From contig NZ_CP096971.1 of NCBI RefSeq assembly GCF_024758705.1, forward strand, positions 868,001 to 932,000: a stretch of 64,000 bases of DNA, given 5' to 3'. Positions 48,383-59,415 of the stretch are shown here, one piece after another. How positions within the stretch are numbered: position 1 is the stretch's first letter; each line of letters begins with the position of its first letter. This DNA is from Sphingomonas sp. SUN019. Its GTDB lineage: Bacteria; Pseudomonadota; Alphaproteobacteria; Sphingomonadales; Sphingomonadaceae. Position numbers and translations under genes: made by a program. The notes under the pieces were generated by a model. The model was not told the origin of the DNA, did not search any database, and worked only from the letters and a program-made list of their open reading frames with translations.

Positions 48383-49309
48383 GTGACCGCCATTGCCCGG
48401 CCGGTGAACAGACCGGACAGCATCCTCCCCGCAATCGCGCTGCGCCTGACCTCGGTCGTGTTGTTCGCGGTGATGAACGTCGCGATCAAGCTGGCCGAAG
48501 CCCACGGCGCGGCGCTGGCCGAAATCCTGTTCTTCCGGCAATTCGGAGCGGCTTTGGTGGTGACGACGATCGTCGTGTCTGGGCCGGGATTCGCATCGCT
48601 GCGCACCCGCCGCTTCCCGGCGCACGTGTTGCGCGCAGCGATCGGGCTCGGCGCGATGGCCCTAACCTTCACCACCCTGTTGCTGCTCCCGCTCGCGGAG
48701 GCGACGACGATCGGTTTCTCGATGCCGATCTTCGCCACGATCCTCGGCGCGGTGGTGTTGTCCGAACCGACCGGGTGGCGGCGTTGGGCGGCGGTGCTGG
48801 CGGGGTTTGTCGGGGTGATGATCGTCACGCAGCCGTGGGGCGGCGGTCATATCCCGCCGCTCGGCGTGCTGACCGGGATGGGTGCCGCGCTCCTGACCGC
48901 CAGCGTGTCGATCCTGCTGCGCACGATCGGCAAGACGGAGCCGGGGCTGACCACGGTCTTCTGGTTCTCCACGCTGTCGCTGCTACCGCTGGGCATCGCC
49001 TATGCGTTCTTCGCACAGGTGCATGACCTAGCGACGTGGGCGATCCTGTTGGGCATAGGCGCGATCGGCGGCGTGGCGCAGATCGCGATGACCGAATCGC
49101 TCAACCGCGGCGCTGTCAGTCTGGTCGTGCCGATGGACTATACCGCGCTCCTGTGGGCGACGCTGTTCGGGTGGCTCGTCTTCGGCACGTTGCCGATCGC
49201 CGCGACGTGGATCGGCGCACCGATCATCGTGGGGTCAGGGCTTTACATCGTCTGGCGCGAACATCGGCGGCGGCAGGAGGAAACGCGCGCCGCGATCCCG
49301 CAAGGTTGA
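48383..49309 (+). CDS. DMT superfamily (EamA) transporter
   Basis: 308 residues from a GTG at 48383; a GTG at 48404 is an alternative and no ATG fits. Ten transmembrane helices in two EamA repeats (second repeat from about residue 160). The family exports metabolites such as amino acids, nucleotides or drugs; substrate unknown. Divergent from proS, which leaves about 60 bases for both promoters. Confidence 0.88.
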   Translation: MTAIARPVNRPDSILPAIALRLTSVVLFAVMNVAIKLAEAHGAALAEILFFRQFGAALVVTTIVVSGPGFASLRTRRFPAHVLRAAIGLGAMALTFTTLLLLPLAEATTIGFSMPIFATILGAVVLSEPTGWRRWAAVLAGFVGVMIVTQPWGGGHIPPLGVLTGMGAALLTASVSILLRTIGKTEPGLTTVFWFSTLSLLPLGIAYAFFAQVHDLATWAILLGIGAIGGVAQIAMTESLNRGAVSLVVPMDYTALLWATLFGWLVFGTLPIAATWIGAPIIVGSGLYIVWREHRRRQEETRAAIPQG

Positions 49310-49340
49310 AGCAGCGTCGCGCTTCGGCCACGGTCCGCCG

Positions 49341-51083
49341 ATGCATCGCTCCTTCGCCCTGCTCGCCCCGTTCGCGCTCATCGCGGCGGCCCCATCTCCT
49401 GACGCCACGTTCGACGACATCTGGCGGACCGAATGGGCGTGGCGACAGGCGGAGCGGATCGCGGACAGTCCGCCCGGCACGGTGGACGCACATCTGCCCG
49501 ACGTCTCCGCCCCGGCGCACGCGCGGCGGCTGGCGTATTGGACCGACGTGCTGGCGAAGCTCGACGCGATCGACCGCGCGCGGCTTTCGCCGGACACGCT
49601 GACCGACTGGCAGGTCTATCGCGCGCAGATCGCGGCGCTGATCGACGAGGAGAAGTTCCGCGAATGGGAGAAACCGGTCAACGGCGACAGCGCCTTCTGG
49701 TCCGACCTGCATTATGTCGCGCGCGGCGATTTCGCGAACGGCGAGCGTGATTATCGCGCGTATCTGTCGTGGCTGGGCGAGGTGCCGCGGTATCTGGCGC
49801 AGCAAACCGACAATCTGGACGCCGGACTGAAACGCGGCTTCACCCCGCCCGCGATCGTGATGCAGGGACGCGAGAAATCGGTCGAGGCGATCGCCACCGC
49901 GATCGATCCGACCAAGACTGTCTATTACGAACCCTTCGCCAAACTACCTGCGGCGATGGCCAACCGCGCGGCGCTACAGGCCGAAGCGAAGCGCGCGATC
50001 GCGAACCGAATCATCCCCGCGCACAAGACGCTGCTCGCCTTTCTGCGCACGCGCTATTTCCCCGGCCTGACGCAGGAGCTGGCGGCGGAGAAATACCCGG
50101 ACGGCGCGGCCTATTACCGCAGCCGCATTCGCAATTTCACCACGCTCGACATGACCCCCGACGCGATCCACCGGCTCGGTCTGTCCGAAGTGGCGAAAAT
50201 TCGCGCCGAGATGGAAGGCGTGAAGAACGACGCCGGGTTCAAGGGCGACCTCCCTGAGTTCCTGCACTTCCTACGCACCGATCCGCAATTCTATTCCAGG
50301 ACCGCGGACCAGTTGATGAAGGAGGCCGCGTGGCACGCCAAACGCTTCGACGGGATGGCCGCGAAGTGGTTCGGTCGCCTTCCCCGGCAAAGGTTCGCGA
50401 TCGTCGAGGTGCCGCCAGACATCGCGCCCTTCTACACCGCGGGGCGTGGCGGGCCGGGGACATATCTGGTCAACACCTACAATCTGCCGTCACGCCCGCT
50501 GTTCCAGCTACCCGCGCTGACGCTGCACGAAAGCGCGCCGGGACATGCGTTCCAGATCCCGTTGGCGGCCGAGAACACGGCGCTGAAGCCGTTCCGCCGC
50601 AACAGTTATATCTCGGCTTACGGCGAAGGCTGGGCGCTCTACACCGAGCGGCTGGGTGACGAGATGGGCTTCTACCGGACACCCTACGAACGCTTCGGGA
50701 TGCTCAGCTACCAAATGTGGCGCGCCGCGCGGTTGGTGATCGACACCGGCATCCATTCAAAGGGCTGGACGCGCGAGCAGGCGCAGAAGTACTTCCGCGA
50801 CAATACCGCATTGTCGGAGCACGAGATCACCACCGAAGTCGACCGCTACATCGGCTGGCCAGGACAGGCGCTGAGCTACTACATCGGCGAACTGACAATC
50901 CAGAAAGCGCGCGTGAAGGCGGAAAAGGCGCTCGGCGCGAAATTCGATATCCGCGCGTTTCACGATACGGTCCTGTCTCTCGGGTCGGTCCCGATGCCGG
51001 TACTGGAGTCGCGGATCGACCGGTTCGTCGCAGAGGGTGGGGCGGGTCCGTATCCGTCCGAAGATCTCGCACCCGCAAGCTAA
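49341..51083 (+). CDS. exported DUF885 (M32-like) peptidase-like protein
   Basis: 580 residues. Signal peptide LLAPFALIAAA. The metal-binding HESAPGH motif, a downstream Glu in AYGEGWALYTERLGDEMG and the conserved GWPGQALSYYIGELTIQ are typical of DUF885, a zincin-like group with a carboxypeptidase fold. Expected periplasmic peptidase; specificity unknown. Convergent with gcvPB; the stops are two bases apart. Confidence 0.88.
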   Translation: MHRSFALLAPFALIAAAPSPDATFDDIWRTEWAWRQAERIADSPPGTVDAHLPDVSAPAHARRLAYWTDVLAKLDAIDRARLSPDTLTDWQVYRAQIAALIDEEKFREWEKPVNGDSAFWSDLHYVARGDFANGERDYRAYLSWLGEVPRYLAQQTDNLDAGLKRGFTPPAIVMQGREKSVEAIATAIDPTKTVYYEPFAKLPAAMANRAALQAEAKRAIANRIIPAHKTLLAFLRTRYFPGLTQELAAEKYPDGAAYYRSRIRNFTTLDMTPDAIHRLGLSEVAKIRAEMEGVKNDAGFKGDLPEFLHFLRTDPQFYSRTADQLMKEAAWHAKRFDGMAAKWFGRLPRQRFAIVEVPPDIAPFYTAGRGGPGTYLVNTYNLPSRPLFQLPALTLHESAPGHAFQIPLAAENTALKPFRRNSYISAYGEGWALYTERLGDEMGFYRTPYERFGMLSYQMWRAARLVIDTGIHSKGWTREQAQKYFRDNTALSEHEITTEVDRYIGWPGQALSYYIGELTIQKARVKAEKALGAKFDIRAFHDTVLSLGSVPMPVLESRIDRFVAEGGAGPYPSEDLAPAS

Positions 51084-51085
51084 GG

Positions 51086-52663
51086 CTATTCCGCCGCCTC
51101 CGCCACCGGCACGGGCTCCTTCCAAACCAGCACGGGCTTCCTCGCCGCCAGCGTTTCGTCGAGCCGTGACCTTGGGGCGAAGTGGGGTGCGGTCTTCAGC
51201 GCCTTGTCCCCCGCCTTCGCGCGTTCGGCGACGCTGCGCAGCGCGCCGATGAACTGGTCGAGCGCGGCCTTCGACTCCGTTTCGGTCGGTTCGACCAGCA
51301 TTGCGCCGTGGACGACGAGCGGGAAATACATCGTCATCGGGTGATACCCCTCGTCGATCAGCCCCTTGGCGATATCGATCGTTGAGAAACCGTCGGCGAG
51401 GTTGTCGTCGCTGAACAATGCCTCGTGCATGCACGGGCCGCTGTCTCCGAACGGCGCGTCGAGCACGCCGTCGAGGCTGCGCAGGATGTAATTCGCGTTC
51501 AGCACCGCATCCTCGGCAACTTGCCGCAGGCCGTCCGCACCGTGGCTGAGGATGTAGGTCAGCGCGCGCGTGAACATGCCCATCTGGCCGTGAAACGCGG
51601 TCATCCGGCCGAAGCTGTCAGGGTGGCGGTCGCCGACCGTCTCTTCCTCGACCAGGGTTATGTGGCCGTCGGCGTAACGTTCGGTAAACGGCAGCGGGCC
51701 GTACGGCGACAGCGCCTCCGACAGCACCACCGGCCCCGATCCCGGCCCGCCGCCGCCATGCGGGGTGGAAAAGGTCTTGTGCAAATTGATGTGCATCGCA
51801 TCGATGCCGAGGTCGCCGGGGCGGACGCGCCCGACGATCGCGTTGAAGTTCGCGCCGTCGCAATAAACGTAGCCGCCCGCGGCGTGGACCGCGTCGGAAA
51901 TCGCCTTCAGATCGCGTTCGAACAAACCGCAGGTGTTGGGATTGGTGATCATCACCCCGGCCACGTCCGGGCCGAGCCGAGCCTTCAGCGCCGCGGTGTC
52001 CACCCGTCCCTGGGCGGTCGCGGGAATGTCCTCGACCTTGAAGCCCGCGAAGGCGGCGGTCGCGGGGTTGGTGCCATGCGCGCTTTCGGGAACCAGGATG
52101 ACCTTGCGATGCCCCTCCCCGCGCGCCTCCAGCGCCGCCTTGATGCACAGAATGCCGCACAGTTCGCCGTGCGCGCCCGCCTTCGGGCTCATCGCAACGC
52201 CGTGCATTCCGGTCAGCTTGATGAGCCATACCGCCAGTTCGTTGATGACGCCGAGCGCACCCTGCACGGTGTCGACCGGCTGGAGCGGATGGATGTCGGC
52301 AAAGCCGGGCAGCCGCGCGACCTTTTCGTTCAAGCGCGGATTGTGCTTCATTGTGCAACTGCCGAGCGGGAACAGGCCGAGGTCGATCGCATAATTCTGG
52401 CGGCTGAGGCGGGTGTAGTGGCGCACCGTTTCGGGTTCCGACAAGCCGGGAAGACCGATCGGCGCGGTCCGCGCGAGATTGCCGAGCTTTGTCGTCGCGG
52501 TGACCGGTTCGGCGACCTCCACGCCCGTGGTGTGCGTGTCGCCGATCTCGAAGATCAGCGCTTCTTCCAGCATCAGTCCCTTGTTGCCGGTGAAGGTCGG
52601 GGCGGCGCTGCTTCCCTGCTGCGGTGCGGTCGGACGCCAGCCGCTCTGGTTGATCGCGTTCAT
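51086..52663 (-). CDS. gcvPB: glycine dehydrogenase (decarboxylating) subunit 2
   Basis: 525 residues. PLP lysine K296 in [20 protein letters not shown]. Conserved [11 protein letters not shown] and [13 protein letters not shown]. With subunit 1 it forms the P-protein of the glycine cleavage system. Overlaps the gcvPA stop by four bases (ATGA). Last gene of the gcv operon. Confidence 0.96.
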   Translation of the reverse strand: MNAINQSGWRPTAPQQGSSAAPTFTGNKGLMLEEALIFEIGDTHTTGVEVAEPVTATTKLGNLARTAPIGLPGLSEPETVRHYTRLSRQNYAIDLGLFPLGSCTMKHNPRLNEKVARLPGFADIHPLQPVDTVQGALGVINELAVWLIKLTGMHGVAMSPKAGAHGELCGILCIKAALEARGEGHRKVILVPESAHGTNPATAAFAGFKVEDIPATAQGRVDTAALKARLGPDVAGVMITNPNTCGLFERDLKAISDAVHAAGGYVYCDGANFNAIVGRVRPGDLGIDAMHINLHKTFSTPHGGGGPGSGPVVLSEALSPYGPLPFTERYADGHITLVEEETVGDRHPDSFGRMTAFHGQMGMFTRALTYILSHGADGLRQVAEDAVLNANYILRSLDGVLDAPFGDSGPCMHEALFSDDNLADGFSTIDIAKGLIDEGYHPMTMYFPLVVHGAMLVEPTETESKAALDQFIGALRSVAERAKAGDKALKTAPHFAPRSRLDETLAARKPVLVWKEPVPVAEAAE

Positions 52664-54018
52664 GCCAGCACCTCCTGCAGCGCCGCGGCGAGCGTTTCCA
52701 CATCCTCCGCGGTCGTGGTTTCGGTAACCGCGATCACCAGCCCGTTAGCGAGCGCGTCCTCTCCCGGATACAGCCGACCGAGCGATACTCCCGCGAGGAT
52801 GCCCCGGTCGGCCAATGCACGGACGATCGGCCGCGCCTCCTGCCCAAGATCGACCGTGAATTCGTTGAAGAACGTCTCGTTGATAACGCGCACGCCCGGC
52901 ACCTGCGCCAGCCGCTCCGCCGCGGCCACCGCGCCCGCGTGATTGGTCGCCGCCAGCGCGCGCAGCCCAGCCTCGCCCAGCAATGTCATGTGGACCGAAA
53001 AGGCCAGCGCGCAGAGGCCGCTGTTGGTGCAGATGTTCGACGTCGCCTTCTCGCGGCGGATATGCTGTTCGCGCGTCGAGAGCGTGAGGACGAAACCGCG
53101 GCGGCCATCGGCATCGACCGTCTCGCCGCACAAGCGCCCCGGCATCTGGCGGACATATTTGTCCTTGCATCCGAACAGGCCAACGTATGGCCCGCCGAAC
53201 TGCAGTCCGACGCCGATCGACTGGCCTTCGCCGACGACGATATCCGCGTCCATCTCGCCCGGTGACATGATCGCGCCCAGCGCTACGGGCTCGGTCACCA
53301 CCGCGATCAGCAGCGCCTTGTGCGCGTGGCACGCGTCGGCCAGCGGGCGCAGGTCGGCGATACGGCCGAGGATATCGGGATATTGCACGACGACGCATGA
53401 CGTATCGGCATCGATCGCCGCGATCAGCGTGTCGATATCGGTGTCGGCGGTCAGCGTCGGGGCGCTCGTTTCCAGCGCGTCGCCGGTGTATTTCGCCATC
53501 GTCTTCGCGACCGACACGTAGTGCGGGTGCAGCCCGGACGACAGGATCGCCTTGCCGCGCTTCGTGATCCGCCGCGCCATGCCGATCGCTTCCCAGCACG
53601 CGGTCGATCCGTCGTACATCGATGCGTTGGCGACGTCGGTGCCGAGCAGCCGCGCGACCTGCGTCTGGAATTCGAACAGCATCTGCAGCGTACCCTGCGC
53701 GATCTCGGGCTGGTACGGCGTGTAGGCCGTCAGGAACTCACCGCGCTGGATCAGGTGATCGACGCTGGCCGGCACGTGATGCTTGTACGCGCCGCAACCG
53801 AGGAAAAACGGTGCCTCGCCCGCCGACAGGTTCCGCCTCGCCAGCGCCGACATATGCCGTTCGACCGCCAGTTCGCTGGCGTGCATCGGCAGATCGTGGA
53901 TCGGCCCGTCCAGCCGCGCGATTTCGGGCACGTCGACGAAGAGGTCGTCGATCGAGGGCGCGCCGATGACGGCGAGCATCTCGCCGCGGTCGGTGTCGGT
54001 CAGAGGCAGGTAGCGCAT
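52660..54018 (-). CDS. gcvPA: glycine dehydrogenase (decarboxylating) subunit 1
   Basis: 452 residues. [19 protein letters not shown] and [16 protein letters not shown] mark the family. Split P-protein (two subunits) instead of the single long GcvP. Overlaps gcvPB by four bases and lies 27 bases after gcvH. Confidence 0.96.
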   Translation of the reverse strand: MRYLPLTDTDRGEMLAVIGAPSIDDLFVDVPEIARLDGPIHDLPMHASELAVERHMSALARRNLSAGEAPFFLGCGAYKHHVPASVDHLIQRGEFLTAYTPYQPEIAQGTLQMLFEFQTQVARLLGTDVANASMYDGSTACWEAIGMARRITKRGKAILSSGLHPHYVSVAKTMAKYTGDALETSAPTLTADTDIDTLIAAIDADTSCVVVQYPDILGRIADLRPLADACHAHKALLIAVVTEPVALGAIMSPGEMDADIVVGEGQSIGVGLQFGGPYVGLFGCKDKYVRQMPGRLCGETVDADGRRGFVLTLSTREQHIRREKATSNICTNSGLCALAFSVHMTLLGEAGLRALAATNHAGAVAAAERLAQVPGVRVINETFFNEFTVDLGQEARPIVRALADRGILAGVSLGRLYPGEDALANGLVIAVTETTTAEDVETLAAALQEVLA

Positions 54019-54045
54019 GACGTTCTTTCTGAACGGTGTTGTGTG

Positions 54046-54417
54046 TCAGAGCTTCGCGACGAACGCCTCGTAAGCGGTCTCGTCCATCAGTTCTTCGAGC
54101 TCGGCCGGGTCGGTCAGCGTAATCTTGAAGAACCAGCCCTCCCCTTCCGGGTCGCTGTTCACCAGCGCGGGTTCGTCGGCGAGTGCGGGATTGCCCTCCA
54201 GCACGTTGCCCGACACCGGCGAATAGACGTCGGACGCGGCCTTGACCGATTCGACCACCGCGGCCTCGTCGCCCTTAGTCAGCGATTTTCCGTCCTCGGG
54301 CACGTCGACGAACACGATGTCGCCCAGCTGCCCCTGTGCGTAGTCGGAGATGCCGACCGTGCCGATGTCGCCATCGACGTCGATCCATTCATGGTCTTCG
54401 GTGAAATATCGGCTCAT
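54046..54417 (-). CDS. gcvH: glycine cleavage system H protein
   Basis: 123 residues. Lipoyl-bearing K59 in [17 protein letters not shown]. It shuttles the methylamine intermediate between P and T proteins. One base after gcvT. Confidence 0.97.
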   Translation of the reverse strand: MSRYFTEDHEWIDVDGDIGTVGISDYAQGQLGDIVFVDVPEDGKSLTKGDEAAVVESVKAASDVYSPVSGNVLEGNPALADEPALVNSDPEGEGWFFKITLTDPAELEELMDETAYEAFVAKL

Positions 54418-54418
54418 G

Positions 54419-55603
54419 TCATTTCACTCCGCGGAAGTAATTGTGGGGGACGAAGGGCATTGCGGTGACGGTCGCCGAATGGACCTTCCCGCGCTGCGCC
54501 AACTGAACTTGCGTGCCGGGCGTCGTCATCGCGAGCGGGACATAGGCCATCGCGATCGGCGCCCCAACGCTGGGCGCGAAGCCGCCGCTGGTGACACGGC
54601 CCACGTCCGACCCGTCGGCGTCGAGCACGGTCGCGCCCTCGCGCACCGGTTGACGGCCTTCGACCAGCAACCCGACGCGCTTGGCGATCGGACCGCTTTC
54701 ACGCTCGGCCAGAATGCGCGCCGCTCCGGGGAAATTCGCTTCCTCGCGGCGGCGCTTGAACAGCGCGAAGCCGAGGTCGGCCATCACCGGCGTCGTGTCG
54801 GGATCGAGATCATGCCCGTACAGCGGCAACCCCGCCTCCAGCCGCAGCGAATCGCGCGCGCCGAGGCCGATCGGCTTCACCTCGGGTTCGGCGGTCAGCG
54901 CGTCGGCAAACGCCTCGACCGCATCGGCGGGGATAGAAATCTCGAACCCGTCCTCGCCGGTGTAGCCCGATCGGCTGATCCAGAGGTCATGCCCGGCCCA
55001 TGCGAACGCCGCCGCCTGCATGAACACTAGCGCGTCGACGCCGGGGATTAGCCGCGCGAGCACGTCGACCGCCTTCGGACCCTGCAGAGCGAGCAGCGCG
55101 TGATCCTCCATCAGATTCAGCGTGATGTCGTCGGGCAGGAAATCGAGCATGTGCCCGATATCGTCGTATTTGGTCGCGCCGTTGACGACCATGTAGACGC
55201 GATCTTCGGCCTGCCGCGTCAGCATCAGGTCGTCGAGAATGCCGCCGTTCTCATCGAGCAGCAGCGAATAGCGCGCGCGGTTCATCGCCAGACCGGCGAT
55301 ATCGGCGGGCAGCATCGCCTCGAGCGCGGCGACCAGCCCATCCCCGGTAAAGGTCAGCTGGCCCATGTGACTTACGTCGAACAGGCCAGCGGACTCGCGC
55401 ATCCACAGATGCTCGGCCATGATGCCCTCGTATTGAACGGGCATGTGATAGCCGGCGAACTCGACCATCCGCCCGCCCTTCGCGCGGTGCCAAGCGTCGA
55501 GCGGCAGCGTTTGCGTAACAGGCGCGTCGTCGTCCTCGTCATCAGGGGGACGGCCAATGTCGATCTCGGCGGTATCGATCGGATCGTGGGTCAGGTCGCT
55601 CAT
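54419..55603 (-). CDS. gcvT: glycine cleavage system T protein (aminomethyltransferase)
   Basis: 394 residues. The N-terminal 32 residues are an acidic, Asp-rich extension with no homology in E. coli GcvT. The canonical fold then begins at [23 protein letters not shown]; the folate-binding core and [17 protein letters not shown] and the C-terminal [18 protein letters not shown] are standard. It transfers the methylene group to THF. First gene of the operon, 54 bases after the riboswitch. Confidence 0.95.
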   Translation of the reverse strand: MSDLTHDPIDTAEIDIGRPPDDEDDDAPVTQTLPLDAWHRAKGGRMVEFAGYHMPVQYEGIMAEHLWMRESAGLFDVSHMGQLTFTGDGLVAALEAMLPADIAGLAMNRARYSLLLDENGGILDDLMLTRQAEDRVYMVVNGATKYDDIGHMLDFLPDDITLNLMEDHALLALQGPKAVDVLARLIPGVDALVFMQAAAFAWAGHDLWISRSGYTGEDGFEISIPADAVEAFADALTAEPEVKPIGLGARDSLRLEAGLPLYGHDLDPDTTPVMADLGFALFKRRREEANFPGAARILAERESGPIAKRVGLLVEGRQPVREGATVLDADGSDVGRVTSGGFAPSVGAPIAMAYVPLAMTTPGTQVQLAQRGKVHSATVTAMPFVPHNYFRGVK

Positions 55604-55656
55604 GGCCGGTCTTCCGTCGAAAGGGCGATCGTCCGCATGGGTACGGTTTGGATCGG

Positions 55657-55853
55657 ACCCCCTCTGTCACGGAACCTGAGAGCTTTGGCCGGGACGAACC
55701 CGGTTTACACCTTCGGTGGGTCTTCCCTGAAAGGAAGACCGCTTTCCAGAGTGTCGTTGAGCCGCGCGGTCCCTGTTGCCTGAGAGATTCCGGGGTGGTT
55801 GCTCCTTCGGCGGCGGACGTGCCCTGAAAGGACCACCCGCGCTCTCCCGCGCG
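55657..55853 (-). promoter_or_regulatory. tandem glycine riboswitch in front of the gcv operon
   Basis: Two consecutive glycine aptamers on the minus strand. Aptamer I (about 55853-55762) carries CGAAGGAGCAACC and later CTCTCAGGCAACAGGGACC. Aptamer II (about 55757-55657) carries CGAAGGTGTAAACC and CTCTCAGGTTCCGTGACAGAGG. These are the conserved glycine-binding core elements. The tandem arrangement and position immediately upstream of gcvT are classical for cooperative glycine-ON switches. A TTGACT at 55914-55909 could be the -35, but its -10 is weak. Confidence 0.95.
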
Positions 55854-55939
55854 CCCATGCCGGTTGCCCCGCATCGACGCCTCAGTGTGTGACCGCGCGC
55901 CGGATTCGAGTCAATCGGCTTGTTGCAGGTGCGAGAAGA

Positions 55940-56584
55940 TTAGCGCTGCGCGTTATACTTCAGCTGGTCGTTCGTCAGTTGGAAGCCGACCAGCGCCTCG
56001 AACGTCGCGGACAGCACCGCCTGCCGAACGTCGGGCGCGGTCAGCGGGTCGACCGCGGCATCCTCGTCGCCCGCCTTGCGCTTGCGGGTCAGTTTCTTGC
56101 GCACCTCTTCGGGCAAGGTCGCCGCCGCACGGCTGACGTTGGCGCTCGCCTGACCGCTGACCGAGGCGATGGCCTGCCCCGCCTCGAACTGGATCGCGAC
56201 GCGGCCGACGCGCTTGGCGACCACCGCGTTCCCGCCGCGCACGATCGTGATGAAATACGGCAGGACCACCTCGCGCGGACCCTCCGCCCGGGCGCGACGC
56301 GCGCGCACGTCGAAGGTTACGTTGGTGACGACTTCCGCACCGGTATCGTCGCAGGTCGACCGCACGTTGCTGATCGCCGCGGTCACGTCGATCGCATTGG
56401 CGTCGCGGCTGGCGGGCGGATCGAAGACGGTGATGTCGCCGGTTCCTGCGGGGACGGCGACGACGGGACAGGCGGAGCGCACCGCGGTGATCCCGACGCC
56501 GCGCTCGATATTGATCTCGCCCGACTTGTTGCAGCCCGCCAGCAGGGCGAGCGCGGCGACGGGGAGAGCGGCGTGGCGGATCAT
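55940..56584 (-). CDS. putative lipoprotein
   Basis: 214 residues. Signal segment ending in the lipobox ALLAGC (residues 13-18). The rest has beta-strand-rich segments and three Cys, one of them the lipid anchor, and no family I recognise. Expected outer-membrane or periplasmic anchoring. Divergent from ispH with about 110 bases between. Confidence 0.75.
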   Translation of the reverse strand: MIRHAALPVAALALLAGCNKSGEINIERGVGITAVRSACPVVAVPAGTGDITVFDPPASRDANAIDVTAAISNVRSTCDDTGAEVVTNVTFDVRARRARAEGPREVVLPYFITIVRGGNAVVAKRVGRVAIQFEAGQAIASVSGQASANVSRAAATLPEEVRKKLTRKRKAGDEDAAVDPLTAPDVRQAVLSATFEALVGFQLTNDQLKYNAQR

Positions 56585-56693
56585 GGCGGCACCTTATGCG
56601 GATACGAAACAGGGGACCGTGCGGACACGGCCCCATCGGCGCGCTTCCATAACCGTCTTCCGCGCGCGGCGGCAATGGCGTAAGCGCTGCAGC

Positions 56694-57644
56694 ATGTCCG
56701 ACAAGCCAGCCCTAGACCTGCTGATCGCCGCCCCGCGGGGCTTTTGCGCGGGCGTCGACCGCGCGATCCGGATCGTCGAACTCGCGATCGAGAAGCATGG
56801 CGCGCCCGTGTTCGTGCGGCACGAAATCGTCCACAATAAGTTCGTCGTCGATACGCTGAAGGCGCAGGGCGCGGTGTTCGTGGAGGATCTGGACGAGGTA
56901 CCCGATGGCGCACCGGTCGTGTTTTCCGCGCACGGCGTGCCCAAATCGGTGCCTGCCGATGCGCAGGCGCGCGGGCTCGACTATCTCGATGCCACTTGTC
57001 CGCTGGTGTCGAAGGTGCATCGCCAGGCCGAACGTCTGGTCGCTGCGGGGCGCCACATCCTGTTCGTCGGCCATACCGGCCATCCCGAGGTGATCGGCAC
57101 GTTCGGTCAGGTGCCGGAGGGGACGATCACGCTGATCGAGACGGTCGAGGACGCCGAATCGCTTGAGCCCGCGGATCCCGATAACCTCGCCTTCCTGACC
57201 CAGACGACGCTGTCGGTCGACGATACCGCCGCGGTGATGGCGGTATTGCTGCGGCGGTTCCCGACGATCGTCGCGCCGAAAGCCGACGACATCTGCTACG
57301 CCACGTCGAACCGGCAGGCCGCGGTGAAGGCGATCGCGGCGTCGTGCGACGCGGTGCTGGTGATCGGCGCGCCCAATTCGTCCAATTCGCTGCGGCTGGT
57401 CGAAGTGGCCGAGCGCGAAGGCGTCCGCGCCGCGCTGATCCAGCGCGCTACCGATCTCGACTGGGCGTTCCTGGACGGCGTCGGCACGCTCGGCATCACC
57501 GCGGGCGCGTCTGCCCCCGAATTGCTGGTGCGCGAACTGGTCGATCGGCTGGCGACGCGCTTTGCGGTTGCCGAGCGCGAGGTCGAGACGACGCGCGAGA
57601 CGATCGCGTTCAAGCTGCCGCGCGGGCTCGAAGAAGCCGCCTGA
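56694..57644 (+). CDS. ispH: 4-hydroxy-3-methylbut-2-enyl diphosphate reductase
   Basis: 316 residues from the ATG at 56694. The three [4Fe-4S] ligands are C18 ([10 protein letters not shown]), C102 (DATCPLVSK) and C201 ([11 protein letters not shown]). It makes IPP and DMAPP in the last step of the MEP pathway. First gene of the ispH-thrB-rnhA row. Confidence 0.97.
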   Translation: MSDKPALDLLIAAPRGFCAGVDRAIRIVELAIEKHGAPVFVRHEIVHNKFVVDTLKAQGAVFVEDLDEVPDGAPVVFSAHGVPKSVPADAQARGLDYLDATCPLVSKVHRQAERLVAAGRHILFVGHTGHPEVIGTFGQVPEGTITLIETVEDAESLEPADPDNLAFLTQTTLSVDDTAAVMAVLLRRFPTIVAPKADDICYATSNRQAAVKAIAASCDAVLVIGAPNSSNSLRLVEVAEREGVRAALIQRATDLDWAFLDGVGTLGITAGASAPELLVRELVDRLATRFAVAEREVETTRETIAFKLPRGLEEAA

Positions 57645-57822
57645 ATCGGAAGGCTGTCCTACAGGCTTCGATTCTGCGATGGCGACGCATATGCCGCCCG
57701 CCCATCGACAATCGTCCGCGCCGTTCGACCCCGCTCCGTTCGACAAGGAAAGGGGGACGCTCTTGTCCGTTTCCCGGAACCTTCGGAACCTTTGCCCGCA
57801 ATCTTCGACGGTTGGCGGCTGA

Positions 57823-58776
57823 ATGGCGGTCTACACCCACGTCCCTGCCGAATCGCTCGCCCTGTTCCTGTCGCGCTACGACGTCGGCGAACTGGTGTCG
57901 GCGAAGGGCATCGCCGAGGGGGTGGAGAATTCCAACTATCTCGTCGACACCACGCAGGCGCGCTTCATCCTGACGCTCTACGAAAAGCGCGTCGCGTCGA
58001 ATGATCTGCCGTTCTTCATGGCGCTGCTCGATCATCTCAACGCAAAGGGCCTGCCCGTTCCGCCCGCGATCAAGGACCGCGGCGGCATCGAGATCCAGGA
58101 ACTGGAAGGCCGTCCGGCGTGCCTGATCAAGTTCCTGCCCGGCGTGTCGCTGTCCTTACCCTCCCCGACGCAAGCACGGGCCGCGGGCGAAGCGATGGGC
58201 GCGATGCACAATGCGGTTGCCGATTTCACCGAGACCCGCCCCAACACGCTCGGCGTCACGGGCTGGCGGCCTTTGCTCGACCAATGCGGGCGCTCGCTCG
58301 ACCAGATCGAGCCCGGGCTGTTCGATCGCGTCGATGCGGCGCTGGCGACGGTCGAGCACGAATGGCGCGCTGACTTGCCGGTCAGCGCGATCCACGCCGA
58401 TCTGTTCCCGGACAACGTGCTGATGCTCGGCGAACGGGTGACGGGCCTGATCGACTTCTATTTCGCCTGCACCGACCTGCGCGCCTACGATCTGGCGGTG
58501 ATGCATACGTCATGGGCGTTCGACGACAATGGCGCCGCGCTGGACCCCGCCGTCGGCCGCGCGATCGTCGCGGGGTATGAGACGGCGCACCCGCTGCTGC
58601 CCGAGGAACGCGCCGCGCTCTCGGTGCTCGCGCGGGGGGCGTGCATCCGCTTCCTGCTGACGCGTGCGTGGGACTGGCTCAACACTCCCGCCGACGCGCT
58701 AGTGACCCGGAAAGACCCGCTGGCATATCTGCGTCGCCTCGACTGGTACGACGCCCATCCGAAAGCGTTTGCGTGA
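57823..58776 (+). CDS. thrB: homoserine kinase, APH-fold type
   Basis: 317 residues. APH-like kinase with HADLFPDN (191-198) and the metal-binding Asp in LIDFYF. This is the non-GHMP type (ThrB1 group) used by alphaproteobacteria. It phosphorylates homoserine for threonine synthesis. The stop overlaps the rnhA start (GTGA). The 178-base gap after ispH holds no clear gene. Confidence 0.94.
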   Translation: MAVYTHVPAESLALFLSRYDVGELVSAKGIAEGVENSNYLVDTTQARFILTLYEKRVASNDLPFFMALLDHLNAKGLPVPPAIKDRGGIEIQELEGRPACLIKFLPGVSLSLPSPTQARAAGEAMGAMHNAVADFTETRPNTLGVTGWRPLLDQCGRSLDQIEPGLFDRVDAALATVEHEWRADLPVSAIHADLFPDNVLMLGERVTGLIDFYFACTDLRAYDLAVMHTSWAFDDNGAALDPAVGRAIVAGYETAHPLLPEERAALSVLARGACIRFLLTRAWDWLNTPADALVTRKDPLAYLRRLDWYDAHPKAFA

Positions 58777-59225
58777 CCGAACTTCAGCAAGTCGAAATCT
58801 TCACCGACGGCGCGTGCAAAGGCAATCCCGGCCCCGGCGGGTGGGGCGCGCTGATCCGCATGGGCGCGCATGAGAAGGAATTGTCGGGCGGCGAGAATCC
58901 GACGACCAACAACCGCATGGAGCTGACCGCTGCAATCCGCGCGTTGGAGGCGTTGACGCGGCCGTGCCACGTCACGCTGTCCACCGACAGCCGCTACGTC
59001 ATGGACGGGCTGACGAAGTGGATCAAAGGCTGGCAGAAGAACGGCTGGCGCACCGCCGACAAGAAACCGGTCAAGAACGCCGAGCTGTGGCAGGAACTGC
59101 TGAACGCCGCGAAACGCCACCGCATCGACTGGCAATGGGTGAAGGGCCACGCCGGCCACCCCGAAAACGAGCGCGCCGATCGTTTGGCCAGCGACGCCGC
59201 GGTCGTGGCGGGACGGAGAGCCTAG
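58773..59225 (+). CDS. rnhA: ribonuclease HI
   Basis: 150 residues from a GTG overlapping the thrB stop. Catalytic carboxylates D12, E50, D72 and D136 are all present, with [14 protein letters not shown] at the start. It degrades RNA in RNA-DNA hybrids. The coupling to thrB is common in this group. Confidence 0.97.
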   Translation: MTELQQVEIFTDGACKGNPGPGGWGALIRMGAHEKELSGGENPTTNNRMELTAAIRALEALTRPCHVTLSTDSRYVMDGLTKWIKGWQKNGWRTADKKPVKNAELWQELLNAAKRHRIDWQWVKGHAGHPENERADRLASDAAVVAGRRA

Positions 59226-59226
59226 C

Positions 59227-59400
59227 TCAACCGTCCTCGATTTCCGCCCCCGGACCATTTTTCTTGATCGATTCGATCGCGCTCTTCGCCGCGGCCTTGC
59301 TGGAATAGCCTTCGGTCCAGAACATCAGCTCGCTGTTGTATTTGAACTTGGCGACATACTCGCCCTTCTTGTTCTGCTCGATCACGAACTTGTGCGCCAT
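59227..59400 (-). CDS. YegP/DUF1508-like small protein
   Basis: 57 residues with one DUF1508 repeat: opening KFVIEQNKKGEYVAKFKYNS, middle SSKAAAKSAIESIKKN. A small alpha-beta unit of unknown function, more often found as a tandem pair. Convergent with rnhA and one base after its stop. Confidence 0.8.
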   Translation of the reverse strand: MAHKFVIEQNKKGEYVAKFKYNSELMFWTEGYSSKAAAKSAIESIKKNGPGAEIEDG

Positions 59401-59415
59401 CGTCGCTCTCCGTCG

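Noticed and set aside
57679..57822. 47-residue frame abutting the thrB start, as a possible leader peptide
   Set aside because: No run of regulatory codons (Thr/Ile), no ribosome-binding site, and no attenuator hairpin nearby.
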